In this document: positions 21,680-34,206 of the stretch, piece after piece | How the letters are laid out: the number at the start of each line of letters is the position of its first letter | Numbering within the stretch: position 1 is the first letter of the stretch | From: Bretschneidera sinensis | Taxonomy: Eukaryota > Streptophyta > Magnoliopsida > Brassicales > Akaniaceae | NCBI GenBank assembly: GCA_023935145.1 | Contig: CM043699.1 | Coordinates: 143,645,536-143,709,535, forward strand | DNA: 64,000 nucleotides | Reading direction: 5' to 3' | Notes under the pieces: model-generated | Database searches by the model: none | The model's input: only the letters and a program-made list of their open reading frames with translations | What the model was told of the DNA's origin: nothing | Made by a program: the position numbers and the translations under genes

Positions 21680-24600
21680 TCACCTGCGGTATCGGTGGCG
21701 TTTGAAGTTGAAATATACATGTAATATCCCTCGCTCAAAGGTACACTTGAATCCCTTCTTATGAGAATATTCCCATTCTTTATTTACAATCCGGAATGCC
21801 TGTGACACAATTATAATAAGTAATAATAATAATCATAATATTAAAAGAATAACAAAGAAGAAATTTGAATATCAAAACAAATATACTTACTATGTCCTCA
21901 TAAGGTGGTCCAGCATGGAAGCTTATAATGCACGTCTCAGCGCTGTTCCCATCTTTCTCAATAGTATATGAAGGAGCCTTTGTCTTGTCAACCAGGTCTG
22001 GGTAGAAGATATTAAATTTATACCCTTGCACAATCTTTGGAGGTGGATTGTCATGATCATAGTGAGTCTGGTTGTATTTGTTCCACTCATATCCAGTGTG
22101 CACGCGGTTGAAATATTTTGGCTTTCTCGGTCGGTACTTGTCATGCCACCAGTACACCTGCACCCACATTGATTCAATGGAAAAGTTTTAGGATGGCTAT
22201 AAAAAATAAATATGGGGATGATGGCAAATACCATTTCCTACTTTTCTTCTATAAGCCTTTGGGAGGGGAGTGGGGCAAGATACCTGTGAGTCCAAGTTCA
22301 CTTCTGCACCGGAGCCAAATACTGCATCACCTTCCTCCATCACCCCCATAGCTTTCGTGGCTTTCAGCTCAAAGTTGTCTTCTGGTGGAGCTGGTTTTGA
22401 TGCCATAGCTTCTTGAATCCTCCTTTGTTGTTCTTCTAGCACAGCCATACGTTTCCGTTCCTGTTAATGTACCAAATACATGCATGGTTAAACCAAGAAA
22501 CACAATTTTACCAAGCATGCTCATTAATAGTTAATGAAAACATTTATGCAATTTACCAGCAAAGCCCTGTCCTCCTCAGGGTCAATAGCTTCTTCATGAT
22601 CATCACCGTGCAAAAGTTCTGGTGAAAATGATCCAGCCTCCTCTTCTGCCTCGAGAGTCTCTTCCCTCAACATTGGTTCCGGAGAGAATGCCTCAGCATC
22701 TACACGTCAAAAAATATTAACCAAATGTTCCAGGAGCAATAACTTAAAAAAAATCAACAATTCAGCACTTAACCACAGAAAAGACGAAGTACATACCTTC
22801 CATGTCATGCTCACTCTCCTCTATAGGGCTCAAACCATGATCAGTTTCCAATTTATCTTCTCCCTCCAAAGGTTGCTCAAGGCGTTGCAAATGTTTTCGT
22901 AGCATTTTAGCATGTATTTCCTTCAAACAAGCCTATAATTGCAAACTCATAAGTGAGTTGCAGCATGTAAGTTTTGAGTAAAATAATGAAAGTACTGAAG
23001 ATCAAGAGAAGTACCTTTGCCTTGTATATATGGAGACGTTTAAGTACAACCTCCCAATACTCGACTACTTTTGCTGTGCCAGAACGCATTTGTGACTCAA
23101 TCTGGGATTGTAATGCCTCAAGCTCCCTGTGAGTCTTTCCTTCCAAGTGATTCCTGACATCAGCTTCAATAGAAGCATGCAGACCTCTTTCCTCTGCAAG
23201 CAATTCTGGAGGAGGTTCCTCCCCTCGTACCCTTGCACGATCCAGTGCATCTTTTTTCCGGGCTTCAGCTAGCTCCCAATCACAAACCACCATAAGTGCC
23301 TGTTTAATTAAACTTATCAGGACACTTCTTGCATACTTTTGATGCTATATGTCAACACTAACAACAGCAGATTTTAGGTAACATTGGAACTTAGCACATA
23401 CAAGCTTATGCAAGACGAAGAATTCTATCAGACGCATGCTCAAACACACGTCTGTGTGCAAAGAGAGAGGGCAAAAAATTGAGACTGAAGGGAAGGACTA
23501 TAAATCTATCTAATACCGGTATATTAAAGGGAAAGTGATAATACCTCCCAATACTGTATATGTGTTGGAGTTGCCCGGTCCAAATCCAGATGCATTTTGA
23601 TGTCATCGTGAAGCTCTTCCATTTCTTTTACCGTCAAGCCCTACATCATACAAGCCAAAAGCCAATGTAAATAGTCAAAAGAAAAATATCCAATGAACAA
23701 GTTTTTACACATTCGAACTTGTCCCAGCAAATTGATTGAAAATAACTCGGTACCAAATTGAAAACCAGAGTCTAGTAAACTAAACCATAACTTAGAAAGG
23801 ACCCCAATAATATAATCATATTGAGAGGTAATGACAGCTGAAGGCTTAAGTTATAATTACCTTGAAAACCATGTATGGTTCATTTATTTCTATATCCATA
23901 TCATCAGAGCCATCGAGGTGCTTGGACAAAATATCAATAGGCTTCAAGCGCCCTTCACGCAATCTAATCTCTGACCTGACTTTGCTTTGATCAAAATGAA
24001 ACTGTAGATTGAACATATTAGTAACCATAAAATCGCACTTACAAAAAAAAAGTAACCATAAACTAATCGCAAATGGACTAAAAATGACTGTAAAATAATG
24101 GAAACAGAGTGTAATAACAAGAAATAAGAGTTATGTACATAAAAGGAAGGATATAAGGATATAAAAATAGGACTTGGCAACTTAGCCACATACCTCCTCT
24201 TCCTTCTTCTCCCAGTCTTGGAATTCAGCCCGAGCACGTTCCCTGGCTAGAAGAGCCTGGAGAAATAAACAAAATTAAATTTTTTTATAAGGAGAAATAA
24301 ACAAAATTAAATTTTTTTATAACAAGAAAAACAATAATATAATTAATGAACTAAACTATATCCACATGTCAACCATATAAGGAAATGGAAAAGTAATTTA
24401 AATTACCCTTACACTATAAGACACAATAGTCCACTTTGTCAACAGATTTAACAAGGAAACTTTTGCTTTATCATGGAATTGAACTTACCATTTCTTTCTC
24501 CCTAAACTATATCCACATGTCAACCATATAAGGAAATGGAAAAGCAATTTAAATTAACCTTCACTATAAGACACAATAGTTCACTTTGCCAACAGATTTA

Positions 24601-27600
24601 ACAAGGAAACTTTTGCTTTATCATGAAATTGAATTTACCATTTCTTCCTCATGTTGTGCTTTTTCAAGCGCCCTCTCCTCTCTTCTTTTCTTAACCTTTT
24701 CAATCTCCTCCTACATCATGAATTAGAATAGATATATTAAAATCAGTAACAGTCAAGAAAGAGAATGAGTGAAAATTGAATCAGAACATCTGCATTACAT
24801 ATGCACTCAAAGGGACAGAATATTAATTTTTTTACAAGTAAAGGGACAGAAGACCATGAGATGGATCCAAAGCTAAAATACAAACAGCAAGCAATATAAT
24901 TCAGACATTATCAAGCTAAAAGTTCAAAAAAAAAGATGTCACAAAAGATTATCAACAGCTCATTTATGTCATGTATAGCACTATAGCTAGCATTTTCAGG
25001 GAGTGACAATAAAATATTTTGGTCCTCACGTTTTTAGGGTTTTTCAATTTTAGTATTTAATGCTATTTAGCATTTTAGCAGGCTTAGAGTTTCCTAAAAG
25101 GGGATTATTTCCGTTGGTTAAGGATTACTTGTCTTGTAAGACAAATACTCTTGTAATCTATTTTAAATACCCTCTAAGATTTCAGTTGTAACAATGAGTG
25201 ATTTTTTTGGAAAATGACTGGAGTAATTTTACTGTTGTTTCTCAGTCTTCTCTTGGGTGAATTCCTAAAAAAAATGAGAGAATGTCTTTATCATTGGACT
25301 AGCCTCCCAAATATGGTGACTTTGACTTTGTATCCTTGGATTGACCTACCAAGGTGGTTACTTTGGTCTTGTATCTTTGGATCGGCCGTCCAAAGTGGTG
25401 TTTTGGCCATGGAAAGAGACCGCAGTGAGATTTTCAACCTTGCCACAACTGGTTTCTTTCAAACCTATCCCGTCCCGATTTCAGTTGTATCCGAGACCAT
25501 TTCGTGATCAGCCGTTGTCAACGAAACTACTATCATTTGTTAGTTGATTAAATGAAGAAAAAAAAACCTGATTTGCTTCATCAAGTCCAGCCACCAGCGT
25601 ATTGCACCACTACGGCCATACCGTTCACAACCACGACCATCAGGACTCGAGGTCGAGCCTTCTCGTACTGAGGGAGTATGACAACGAAATAAAATATTGT
25701 GGTCCTCATAATTTTAGGGTTTTATTTATTTAATATTTTCAGTATTTAGTGTTTAATATATTTAGTATTTTAACAGTTTCAGAGTTTCCCATAAGGGGAT
25801 TAGTTCTTACTGGTTAGGGATTGCTTGTCTTGCAAGACAAGCACTTATAATCTATAACAAATGCCTGCAAGGTTTCAATTGTAACACTAAGCACGAATTC
25901 ATGAAAGACCTGCCATTTGGGGAGAGGAGGTGAAACCAGAAACTGTAGCAGCAGCAAAGCAACCACAGGAGTAGGAAAGAAAACCAGAACCCAGATTTAG
26001 AAGAGTAGAGGCCTTTATTCATAAATTCTTAATTGAAAATGAAAAACTAAAACTTCAGAGAATAAACCTTCTTTAAATACATTTACAATCAACCCAAGGC
26101 ACTTATCAAAAATAAATCAACCCAAAGTCACATTTAAATTTAATATATTATTTTAAAATACAACTATAACAGTCTTGAGAGCAGCCAATTCATTCAAAAA
26201 AGGGGAATATGTAGAACAAAACTAGATAATGACCCTCTTTGACATAAAAAATTTATAGCAATGATATATTGCAACGATCATAAAATCCTGCATGAAGTCA
26301 AACAAGCAATGATGGATGTCTTTTCCTCTTAAAGCTTTAAAAGGTTAGTCCTTTTCATGACATCGGCAGTAAATCCAGCACATCAAAATCCATTCTCCAA
26401 CTTGAAGGATATGGAATATATTAGATATTAGCAGTTTCTTTCCCGGTAACCTTTTATCTCTTATTAAAGTGTTTCACTTCATAGTCAACCTAAGTAACTT
26501 AGTATCTCCTAGCCCTCTCTCCCATAAACAAAAAGTGTCTAGCCAGCAAAGGTGATCGACTATTGAATTTTTTTATTTGTTTTCAAGTTATCTTTGATAC
26601 TGTAATGGTTTGAAGCTAATTTTGATGGGAGTGTGGTGTATTAACTAATTTTTTGTATGCCTATAAAATTAATGTGTTAAAATCTTCCTAGCAAAAGAAA
26701 TGTGTATTGAAATCTGTTAATTTGGGCATGTTTTAATTTTTTCAATTGGTTGAATGGATAGAAAAAACTCCATGTGCTTTGAATCCCCTTTTAAAAACTC
26801 AACCATTAGCCCAAAACGACCAATACCGAATTATTTTATATTTGTTTTAATTTTTTTATAAAAAAACATAAAAGAAAATCACCATTGGGTACAACCAAAT
26901 AACAAAATTATCTACAAGAAAGAAACTCAAAAAATTCTACTAGTTCTTCCTTATTTACAAAAAGTTTAGCCCTAAACCAAAATCTCAAGTATTGAATCAA
27001 CTATCTCGAATTGCCTTTAAGGACCTTTTTTGCTAGAAAGTTAGAGGGCATGAATAACTTTCCTTGGAATGCGATTTGGAATAACCTGGCTCCAACGGGA
27101 AGCTAGTTGGGGGTGGCATTCTTACAATTGACAATCTTCAAAAAAGAGGGAAGGTGTTAGTCAATAGGTGTTATCTTTGTAAGGAGGGGGCGGAGTCCAT
27201 CTATCATCCTCTTTTGGGATGCTCCTTTACTAGGCATCTTTGGGAGATGGCTTTTAGCTTGGTGGGAATTCAATGGGTGACTGCCGACTCAGTTCAAGAT
27301 GAAGTGTGAGCTTGGTGTTGGGTGTGAGGCTCAAAGCTTAAGAGGAAAGTCCACTCCTTGATTCTCCTTTCCATTTTTTGGGGTTATTTGGCTTGAAAGG
27401 AATATGAGAGCTTTTGAGGGCAAGGAAAAACCACCAGCCATTATTAAGGATGGGTGGTTGCATACTTTTGGATTTTGATTTAATGAGAATTTTTTTTATA
27501 AATGATGCATATATTGTATATCTCTTTGAGATTCTATCTTGTAAATAGTTTTTTTGTACATGGGTGGTACCCCTTTGGTGCCCTTTTTTTCTTTATATAA

Positions 27601-30600
27601 AATTTTTAATTATAAAAAAAGGGACCTTTCTTCACTATTAAGGCCCTTCTTTTTCTCTCATTCCATACAAGCCAAAAAATAAAAGGGGGATCAAAGAGAG
27701 AGCTTTCTTCAACCCAAAGTTCATCTTTTACGGTGCCGGTAACCACCCAAGAGATACCCACAACGCAATAAGCCATCAAAAGATGAGAAACAGACTTAGC
27801 CCTTTCCTTAAAAATGAAGAATCTATTAGCAAGCATCTATTAATTTTGGACATGTTTTGATTTTTGATTTGTGCATTTGTTTTAAAATTTTATATTTGTT
27901 GAACTATGGGTTACTATAGTGAAACTCAAATGTGTTATGAATCTCATTTTAAAAACTCAAACCATTAGCCCAAATCGACCAAAACCATGAAAAGCTTGGT
28001 TTGGTTATAATTTTGGCAAACAGAGGGAGGTTGACTTGGTTTCGGTTTCATAGTGAAACCAACCCAAACAGACCCATGCACACTGATACCAGTTAGCTTC
28101 AGCAATCTATCTCCTAGCTGGATACAACTTAAACAATTCTCTCTACCTCTTTTTTAAACATGTTAACTGGTTAGAAATAACTAGACATCTGTTTCTAAAA
28201 AAGAAACCTAGTCAATTCTGTAAAATCCTCGAGAGACTAAAAAAACCTAGGAAACAAATAAAGAAATGGAAATATAATGCACAGATTAGCCAAACATAAG
28301 AAGAAGCAAGCTACCCTAGATTTACATACCATCCTTTCACTTTGTCTCTTTTTCTCAGCTTTAACTGAAAACATGTCAAGTGACACGCCTTGGCCAACAT
28401 CGCGCTCAATCTTCTTTCGCCACACAAATCTGTAATTCACACATTTGATATGTGTCAATAAAATACCCACCTCTAATTTGTGATAATAGGAAATCATTCA
28501 TTCACAAGTTCAGAAATCATTGCTTTTGAGCATTGTTTTATGCATCAGCTTTGATGGAAACATGCATTCAAAAATATTTTGGGATTACAACTTCCCAACC
28601 ATGACCGCCAATTTTGTTCCCCAAAGCCCTAGAAAAAAGGGGCAAATCATGCAAAGTAGTTATGTATTCTTTTTTATGAGCAAATAGCATAGTAATAAAC
28701 CAAAGCTATCATTTTACCAAATTCTATAAATTTTAAGCTCCTATTCATTAACAAAAATGTTCTCAATGAACCAAAAGTTACGTATATTCAACCATCCATC
28801 CTTGATCCTTGCGATCAGTTTCTCCTCCCCATGAAAAGTTTTCCTACTTCCTTCACCGCGCAATCCAAAAATGGAAATTGAAGAATCAATTCAATGATTT
28901 TTTTCATCTCTTTAGAAGCTTGGATTCCCTTCCATGCCCAAATCTCATCTTGAATAAACTCATAGACAAACCAATGGACGCCAAAAATGACGAGCCATCT
29001 TCCATAAGGTTTTCCAATGGGAAAATGGGTCTCCCTTCCAACAAAGGTTCTTGACAATATCTTTATAATAAGTCTTAACTTCAAAACCACCACCTTTGTT
29101 AGCTTCCATCTTGCCTCATCTTCCCTTTATAAGTCCACTCCTTTTTATATAAGATTAAAAGTGTAGTATTAAATGGCACCGAGTGATGGTTAAGGCTAAG
29201 GCTCTAGGTCCTAAAGATCCCACGTTTGAGTGGTGGGTGTTGTTTATGAATAAAAAAAATTAAATGGCACCAAGTGATAATTAAGGCTAAGGCTCTAGGT
29301 CCTAAAGATCCCACGTTTGAGTGATGGGTGTTGTTTACGAATAAAAAAAATTAACGGGTACCAAGAGGTGTCGCCCATGTACAAAAGCAACTATCTACAT
29401 TATAGTGCTTCTATAAACTCTATAAGCTGTATCTCTTTTATAAATTAAAAAAAATGGTATGAAGCCACCACTCCTTAAAAGTACCAATCAACTTACCATA
29501 ATCGAAGGCTCTCCTATTCCTTGCAATCTAAACCATCCACCAAACACGGTGTGGAATCAAGCTATAATCTTTTTCTTCCTCTAGAAGCTTGAGTTCCTCT
29601 CCAAGCCCAAACCTCCTCTTTAATGAAGCCTCCACTAACAACAAAGACAAAACACAAAGAGTCATTTCCAAAAGTTGTCTTGTCCCACTGCACCCAACAA
29701 GATGTGAAAAACAAACTAACATTCTCTTGGAAGTTAACATGGGCTAAAAAACGCTTCTACGCCCACTCTTACCCTATCTCAGAATTGTTCCTTCAACAAG
29801 GAGTCCCCACACCAAATATCTTGCCAAAACCATTTTGTTTCTCCATTACCCACCACGAAACAAACAAAAGTCTAAAAGACATCACATCCCCTTCTAATCC
29901 ATTTCTACAAGCCCACATCATAGGGGCAATCCACCCATTTTTGTCAAGGCCATATTTAGGGACAATGACTTTTCACCAAATTTGGTTCTTTCAACCATTA
30001 TATGTATGGATAGGAAAATGTGTATCTGTATATAATTATATACAATATCCACGACATACAAGAAAACACATAATAGTTAATAGGTGAGTGACAAAATTTA
30101 TTTCAAGGCTCAACTTAATGCTAGCCAAATCAAATCGTTGACCATTTTTATTTCAATTGTCCACATGTTAAAATCTCATAATAAGTTGACTATACTTTCA
30201 CCAGCTTCTGGCAGGCACAAGCTCACTTTAGCACATAAGTCAAATCAAAATTGTATTGATCACTAAGCATGTTCAATTAGCCTGATCACAACTCATGGAC
30301 GCATCCAGGGTGAGTGCAAGGCGCTTGCCTCCTTTGAAATTTGAAAGCCTTGGGGATATTTTCAAAATACCAAACAATCCAGTGAAAATTATACTTTTCC
30401 CCCACTAAATAGTAGTACCACTATTTTAAACTGCTTTGCCCTTACTACTAATGATCTCCCCACTGAAAAATTATACTTTGTCTATGGGAAAGACTTTCGA
30501 TTTGGACATCAAATGACCAATTAACCATAAAATGTAAATTTTAATAACAAGAGGTCATTAATACAATTGTATTTTCGTGAAGAAAAAAGAACCTAATTAG

Positions 30601-32953
30601 ATCAATTGGGGTTATCAACTGGAAATTTATCTGAGAAGAGGAGGAGGACAGCCATATTGACCAAAACAACCACAACGGAGGGAAGGCAACTACATCATAA
30701 AGAAGCCACAGTTTGGGTTCTTTAGGTTTTTTTTGGGTTGTTTGCGTATTGGGTTTTGTATACTTATGTGTCTCTGTGTAATAGTTGACAATTATATATG
30801 ATTTTCTAGTATAGTAAAAAGACTTTCAAAACCACAATTTTTGTAGTAACCCAAACCACAATTTGTTAATTACTAGATTACTCTTATTTTATAAGTAAAA
30901 AAGAAGTTTATAAATCAAGGGCACCAAGGGGGTGCCACCCATGTACAAAAAGAAATCTACAAGATAGAATCTCAAAGAGATCTATGATATCTTCATCATT
31001 CACAGCAAAAAAATTCCCATTAAACCAAAACCCAAAAGCATGAAACCACCCATCCTTGATTATGGCTAGGAGTTTTCCCTTGCCATCAAAAGCTCTCATG
31101 CTTCGTTCAAGCCAAATAACCCAAAAAATGGAAAGAGGAATCAAGCAATAAGCTTTCCTCCTATGTTTTGAGCATCTCACCCCGTACCAAGCCCATACCT
31201 CGTCTTGAACCGAACCAACAACCACCCAATGGATTCCCACCAAACTAAAAGTCATCTCCCATAAATGCCTAGTGAAGGAACATCCCAAAAGAAGATAATA
31301 GACGGACTCAGCCCCCTCTTTACAAAGATAACACCTATAGACCAACATCTTCCCTTTTTTTTGAAGATTATGGATTGTAAGAATGTCATCCCAAGCATAG
31401 AAGCAACATTTGTGGGAGCTCGGTTTTTCCAAATCTCTTTCCAAGGAAAGTTGTCCATGCCCTCCGAGCTTTCTAGCAAAAAAAGAGTCTTGCAATAAGA
31501 GTTAATCTCAAATTTTCTACCCAAATTCAACCTCCATTTATCCTTATCTTCATAAAGCAAATTCACTTTTGCCTTATAAATGTTTTCAAAAAACCTATTC
31601 ACTCACTAATTCCTAATCATGAGCATTTCGAGTAAATGCAATATCCCATACAAGATCCTCAATTCCTCATTATGAGAGCTCACACAAAAGTTAACCAAAG
31701 CCTCTTTATCTCGAGCAAAAGAAAAAAACTCCGAAAATTGCTCTTTTACAGAAGCATCACCGTGCTAAATATCTTGCCAAAATCAAATATCCTTCCCATT
31801 GCCGCACACAAAGAGAACATAAGGAAGAAAATCATCTCAATCCTTTCTAATCCACCTCCACACCCCAACACCATAAGTACCACGTCTCTCCCTAGAAATT
31901 CAACCATTATGCTCCACCCCAAACTTGGCCACAATAAGTTTATTCCACAATTTATCCTTCTCTACCATAAATCTCCAAAACCACCTTCCTAGATCTCCAA
32001 AGCCACCTTCCTAGATCTTTGACTTAAGACCAAAAACCCCTCGATCAATGGGTTGCTTGACTACTCCACATTTCATTAAAATCTTCCCCCAGGTTACCCC
32101 ATCTCCACAGGGAGGGTGCTCTTAATGAGAGTTAAACGTTGTCCCTTGGATCATTCCTTGGATAGATAATGGCTCATCCAACCCTAGATTACTCTGATTC
32201 CTATGTATTATAAAATGCACATTATATTTCTTCCTAGCCAAATTTTCATTTCCATATTTTCACCAATAACCAAAGCATTGTTTATATTACTTGAAAACTA
32301 TAAATTTCAACAGTATAATTGACCCAAGCGAACAAATTATAATCCATTTCACACCGCTCTTTGGAACACGTAAAGCCATAAAACTCAGACCTAAGACAAG
32401 CAAAAAATTTCAAAAGAAACGAAAAAAGAATGAAGGTACTCACTTCTCATTGAGATTGGAATCACCAAACGGGTTCGAATCATTCGAATAGCCAGATACC
32501 GACTGCACCTTCAACTTCTTCGCAACATGCATAGCCTAAAATCAAAATCAGAAAAAAAAAAACAAATCCCTATCACACCACAAAAACCCTAGAAATCAAC
32601 AGAAAACAACGAAAAACCAAACACAACAAAATCCAAACCTTCTTCTGAGCTTTTTTAGCTAGATACTCCGCGATTTCTTCCTCTGTAACCTTCCTCGAGG
32701 ACCTCTTCTTCTTGCGCCCTCGATCGCTCCCATCGGAATCGTCACCGCTCGAGCTCCTGTGCCGGCTTCTACGACTGCTTCTACTTTTGCTGCGACTTCT
32801 ATCTTTTCTGGAGCTCCTTTCCGGTGACGCTTCGCGGCTGTCCGGATCTTCCGAGCCGGAGTAGTATGACTCGGACTCAGACCCGTCCGATCTTACCCTT
32901 CTTCGACTTCGACTCCGACTCCTATCTCTCTTTGAAGATGAGGACGGCCCCAT
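21680..32953 (-). CDS. CTN: CACTIN splicing-associated protein
   Basis: Thirteen exons (5' to 3'): 32639-32953, 32444-32535, 28330-28429, 24639-24710, 24194-24256, 23861-24001, 23545-23640, 23015-23299, 22797-22932, 22557-22699, 22284-22460, 21891-22157 and 21680-21799. They total 668 codons plus TGA, close to the Arabidopsis length. The N-terminus is an RS-like domain (SRSRSRRR, RSRSKSRSSRRSRHRS). Next come a Lys/Glu-rich helical Cactin-mid region (FVWRKKIERD through TPTHIQYWE to VVLKRLHIYKAK) and an acidic linker. The highly conserved C-terminal Cactus-binding domain runs from VYWWHDKYRPRKPKYFNRVH to YFNFKRHRYRR. In animals and plants cactins are nuclear spliceosome partners; in Arabidopsis the gene is essential for embryogenesis. 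Start is the ATG at 32953 (MGPSSSS). Introns 2 (4.0 kb) and 3 (3.6 kb) are swollen by retroelement fragments, and intron 4 has a duplicated splice donor. Confidence 0.95.
24351..24651. repeat. 150-bp tandem duplication spanning the CACTIN exon 4 donor
   Basis: Copies 24351-24501 and 24502-24651 match closely with a few substitutions and one indel. The right copy includes the last 13 bases of exon 4 and its donor (ATG|GTAAAT on the minus strand). The left copy, inside intron 4, carries the equivalent ATG|GTAAGT. Confidence 0.9.
25004..25893 (+). mobile_element. Degenerate LTR-like direct repeats in CACTIN intron 3
   Basis: Two diverged direct copies of about 200 bp start at 25004 and 25679, each with TGACAA right after a GGGAG-containing purine run. 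They share GGTCCTCA..TTTTAGGGTTTT, AAGGGGATTA, TTGTCTTG(T/C)AAGACAA and TTTCA(G/A)TTGTAACA. Between them lies about 480 bp with no gag-pol. The arrangement suggests a decayed small LTR (TRIM-like) element. No primer-binding site was recognised, so the class is tentative. Confidence 0.45.
27010..27600 (+). mobile_element. LINE 3' fragment (zf-RVT region), CACTIN intron 3
   Basis: With stops and frameshifts, the plus strand encodes FPWNAIW, then NLQKRGKVLVNRCYLCKEGA, LLGCSFTRHLWEMAFSLVG and SVQDEV. This is the zinc-binding domain that follows reverse transcriptase in plant LINE-type ORF2 proteins. The 3' end is the shared family tail GTACATGGGTGGTACCCCTT at about 27556, followed by T/A-rich DNA. 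Opposite in orientation to CACTIN. Confidence 0.8.
27606..27845 (-). mobile_element. LINE zf-RVT fragment, tail-to-tail with the previous one
   Basis: The minus-strand frame MLANRFFIFKERAKSVSHLL, then VVGISWVVTGTVKDELW and FWLVWNERKRRAL, matches the same ORF2 C-terminal region as the neighbouring copies. It is truncated at both ends and starts directly beside the 3' tail of the plus-strand copy. Confidence 0.65.
28795..29150 (-). mobile_element. LINE zf-RVT fragment, CACTIN intron 2
   Basis: The minus-strand translation contains WLVIFGVHWFVYEFIQDEIW and AWKGIQASKEMKKI, aligning by eye with GIHWVVVGSVQDEVWAWYGV of the 30900-32165 copy. It is a decayed remnant without an intact frame. Confidence 0.6.
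29171..29352 (+). repeat. Tandem dimer of a short tRNA-derived SINE-like element
   Basis: Two 91-bp copies (29171-29261 and about 29262-29352) each begin TGGCACC(G/A)AGTGAT, an A-box-like sequence. About 37 bases later comes ACGTTTGAGTG, a B-box-like sequence, and each copy ends in GAATAAAAAAAATT. The head resembles Ser/Leu tRNA (CCGAGTGxTTAAGGC). No acceptor stem closes, so it is not a functional tRNA gene. Confidence 0.6.
29353..30000 (-). mobile_element. LINE 3' fragment, CACTIN intron 2
   Basis: The minus strand ends with the family tail GTACATGGGCGACACCTCTT (29355-29375 on plus) and runs back through a frameshifted zf-RVT-like region (for example RMLVCFSHLVGCSGTRQLLE) into more upstream ORF2-like sequence. 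The 5' boundary is approximate. Confidence 0.6.
30900..32165 (-). mobile_element. LINE ORF2 3' fragment, best preserved copy
   Basis: An open minus-strand stretch at 30908-31495 encodes RCYLCKEGAESVYYLLLGCS, FTRHLWEMTFSLVGIHWVVV, VWAWYGVRCSKHRRKAYCLI and FWVIWLERSMRAFDGK, the classic zf-RVT domain. Upstream, in other frames, are DKWRLNLGRKFEINSYCKTL and FPWKEIWKNRAPTNVAS. The 3' tail GTACATGGGTGGCACCCCCT lies at about 30945, followed by a T-rich stretch. It has the same orientation as CACTIN and sits in intron 2. The 5' end is approximate. Confidence 0.8.
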
Positions 32954-33833
32954 GGTTTTCACGAGTTTTGGGTTCGTTTAGAAAGGAATATGAAAGCAGT
33001 GAATTTCACTGGTTTCGAGTCTTTTGACTCCTGTTTTAAAAAAAATTCGGAATAACGACGGAGAAAGGAATAAGGGGTTATGTTTAGAGTTTTTTAAAGG
33101 CAGATAATATAATTTTGAGGGCATATTGACCTCTGGTTAATTTTTTTGGAATTCTCTCCAAATGGAAGGTTTTTCTTTTTTGAGATTATGTAATTCTTAT
33201 TTATTTATTTTGATATAAAAACTATCATTATTTAGCAGTTTATAATTACTAATTGTGTAACTTTTTAATGGCGTGCTTGCGACTAAGTACTCATTTTTAC
33301 TGATGAAGTTTGACCAATTTAATATTTTGATCTCTAAAATTCAATAAATGTGTAAAGTAAGTATTAATGTTTTATTTTTTTTAATAATTTGGTCTCTAAT
33401 ATATCAACACCTTAGTTGAAATGTCCAGTTTACCCTATCCTCTCTCTCTACCAGTCTCCCTTAAAAAGATGGGGTTGCTGCTGGTGGCTGTGAGACTTGC
33501 AGAGAGAGAATGGGAAGTGCTGAGAGAGAAGTCAACTATATATATATATATATATGTGGCATTGACTTAGTATTTTCCGTCAATTTTAACTAAGGTGTTA
33601 ACAGTATGAACCATATTGTTAAAAAGACAAAACATTAATACTCACTTTACACATTTTTAAATCTCAATCATAAAATGTTAAACTGATCAAATTTAAGTGG
33701 TAAAAAAAAGTATGTTAGCTTTGACAATCGCGCAAAAACCTTTGCCCTATTAGAGTAACACAAAATAAGTGAATGGAAAACTTGCTAACACGGGCTTTCA
33801 ATAAATTTAATATAAAAAAATAACTAGTAGTAA
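32954..33833. other. CACTIN upstream region
   Basis: Contains the CACTIN leader and promoter with no other gene. A short (TA)n run lies at about 33537-33555. The rest is AT-rich with no recognised element. Confidence 0.5.
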
Positions 33834-33842
33834 TATATAAAA

Positions 33843-33983
33843 GAGTAAATATTGATTTTGGTCTCTAGCATTTGGACCGAATAACAATTGGGTCTTTAAT
33901 ATTTTAATTTAAATAACCAAATCTTTAATATATCAAACGCAGAACAATTGGGTCCTTGACCATGATGTCGTGACGATCACTAA
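33843..33983. repeat. Left terminal inverted repeat of the Pack-MULE
   Basis: About 141 bp, from GAGTAAA to the shared GATCACTAA. It pairs with 35494-35635 in inverted orientation, with moderate divergence between the two. Confidence 0.85.
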
Positions 33984-34206
33984 CGGAACACATGTCACGG
34001 GTTTCGCACGAAATTCATAGACAAATGAAAATACCAAATCTACCCCCAATCCCTAATTCATCATAGGGCAAAACTCTCTCATCTCTTCTTTGAATGTGTA
34101 TGGTGACCACACAACCATATTCAACTCAAAAGCGAGCCTCAACCCTCAATCATCCACTCTCCATTTTAAATCCCAACAACAACTCTCTCTTCCCATCACC
34201 ACCTCT

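Noticed and set aside
25214..25507. 97-residue hydrophobic open frame in CACTIN intron 3
   Set aside because: Lies inside the decayed LTR-like element, opposite to the gene, with no recognisable domain.
29171..29261. A functional tRNA gene
   Set aside because: Boxes A and B are recognisable, but no acceptor stem closes and the unit is duplicated with an A-rich tail, so SINE-like is the better reading.
29623..30087. 154-residue plus-strand open frame
   Set aside because: Antisense of a minus-strand LINE fragment; the reverse strand carries the family tail and zf-RVT-like motifs.
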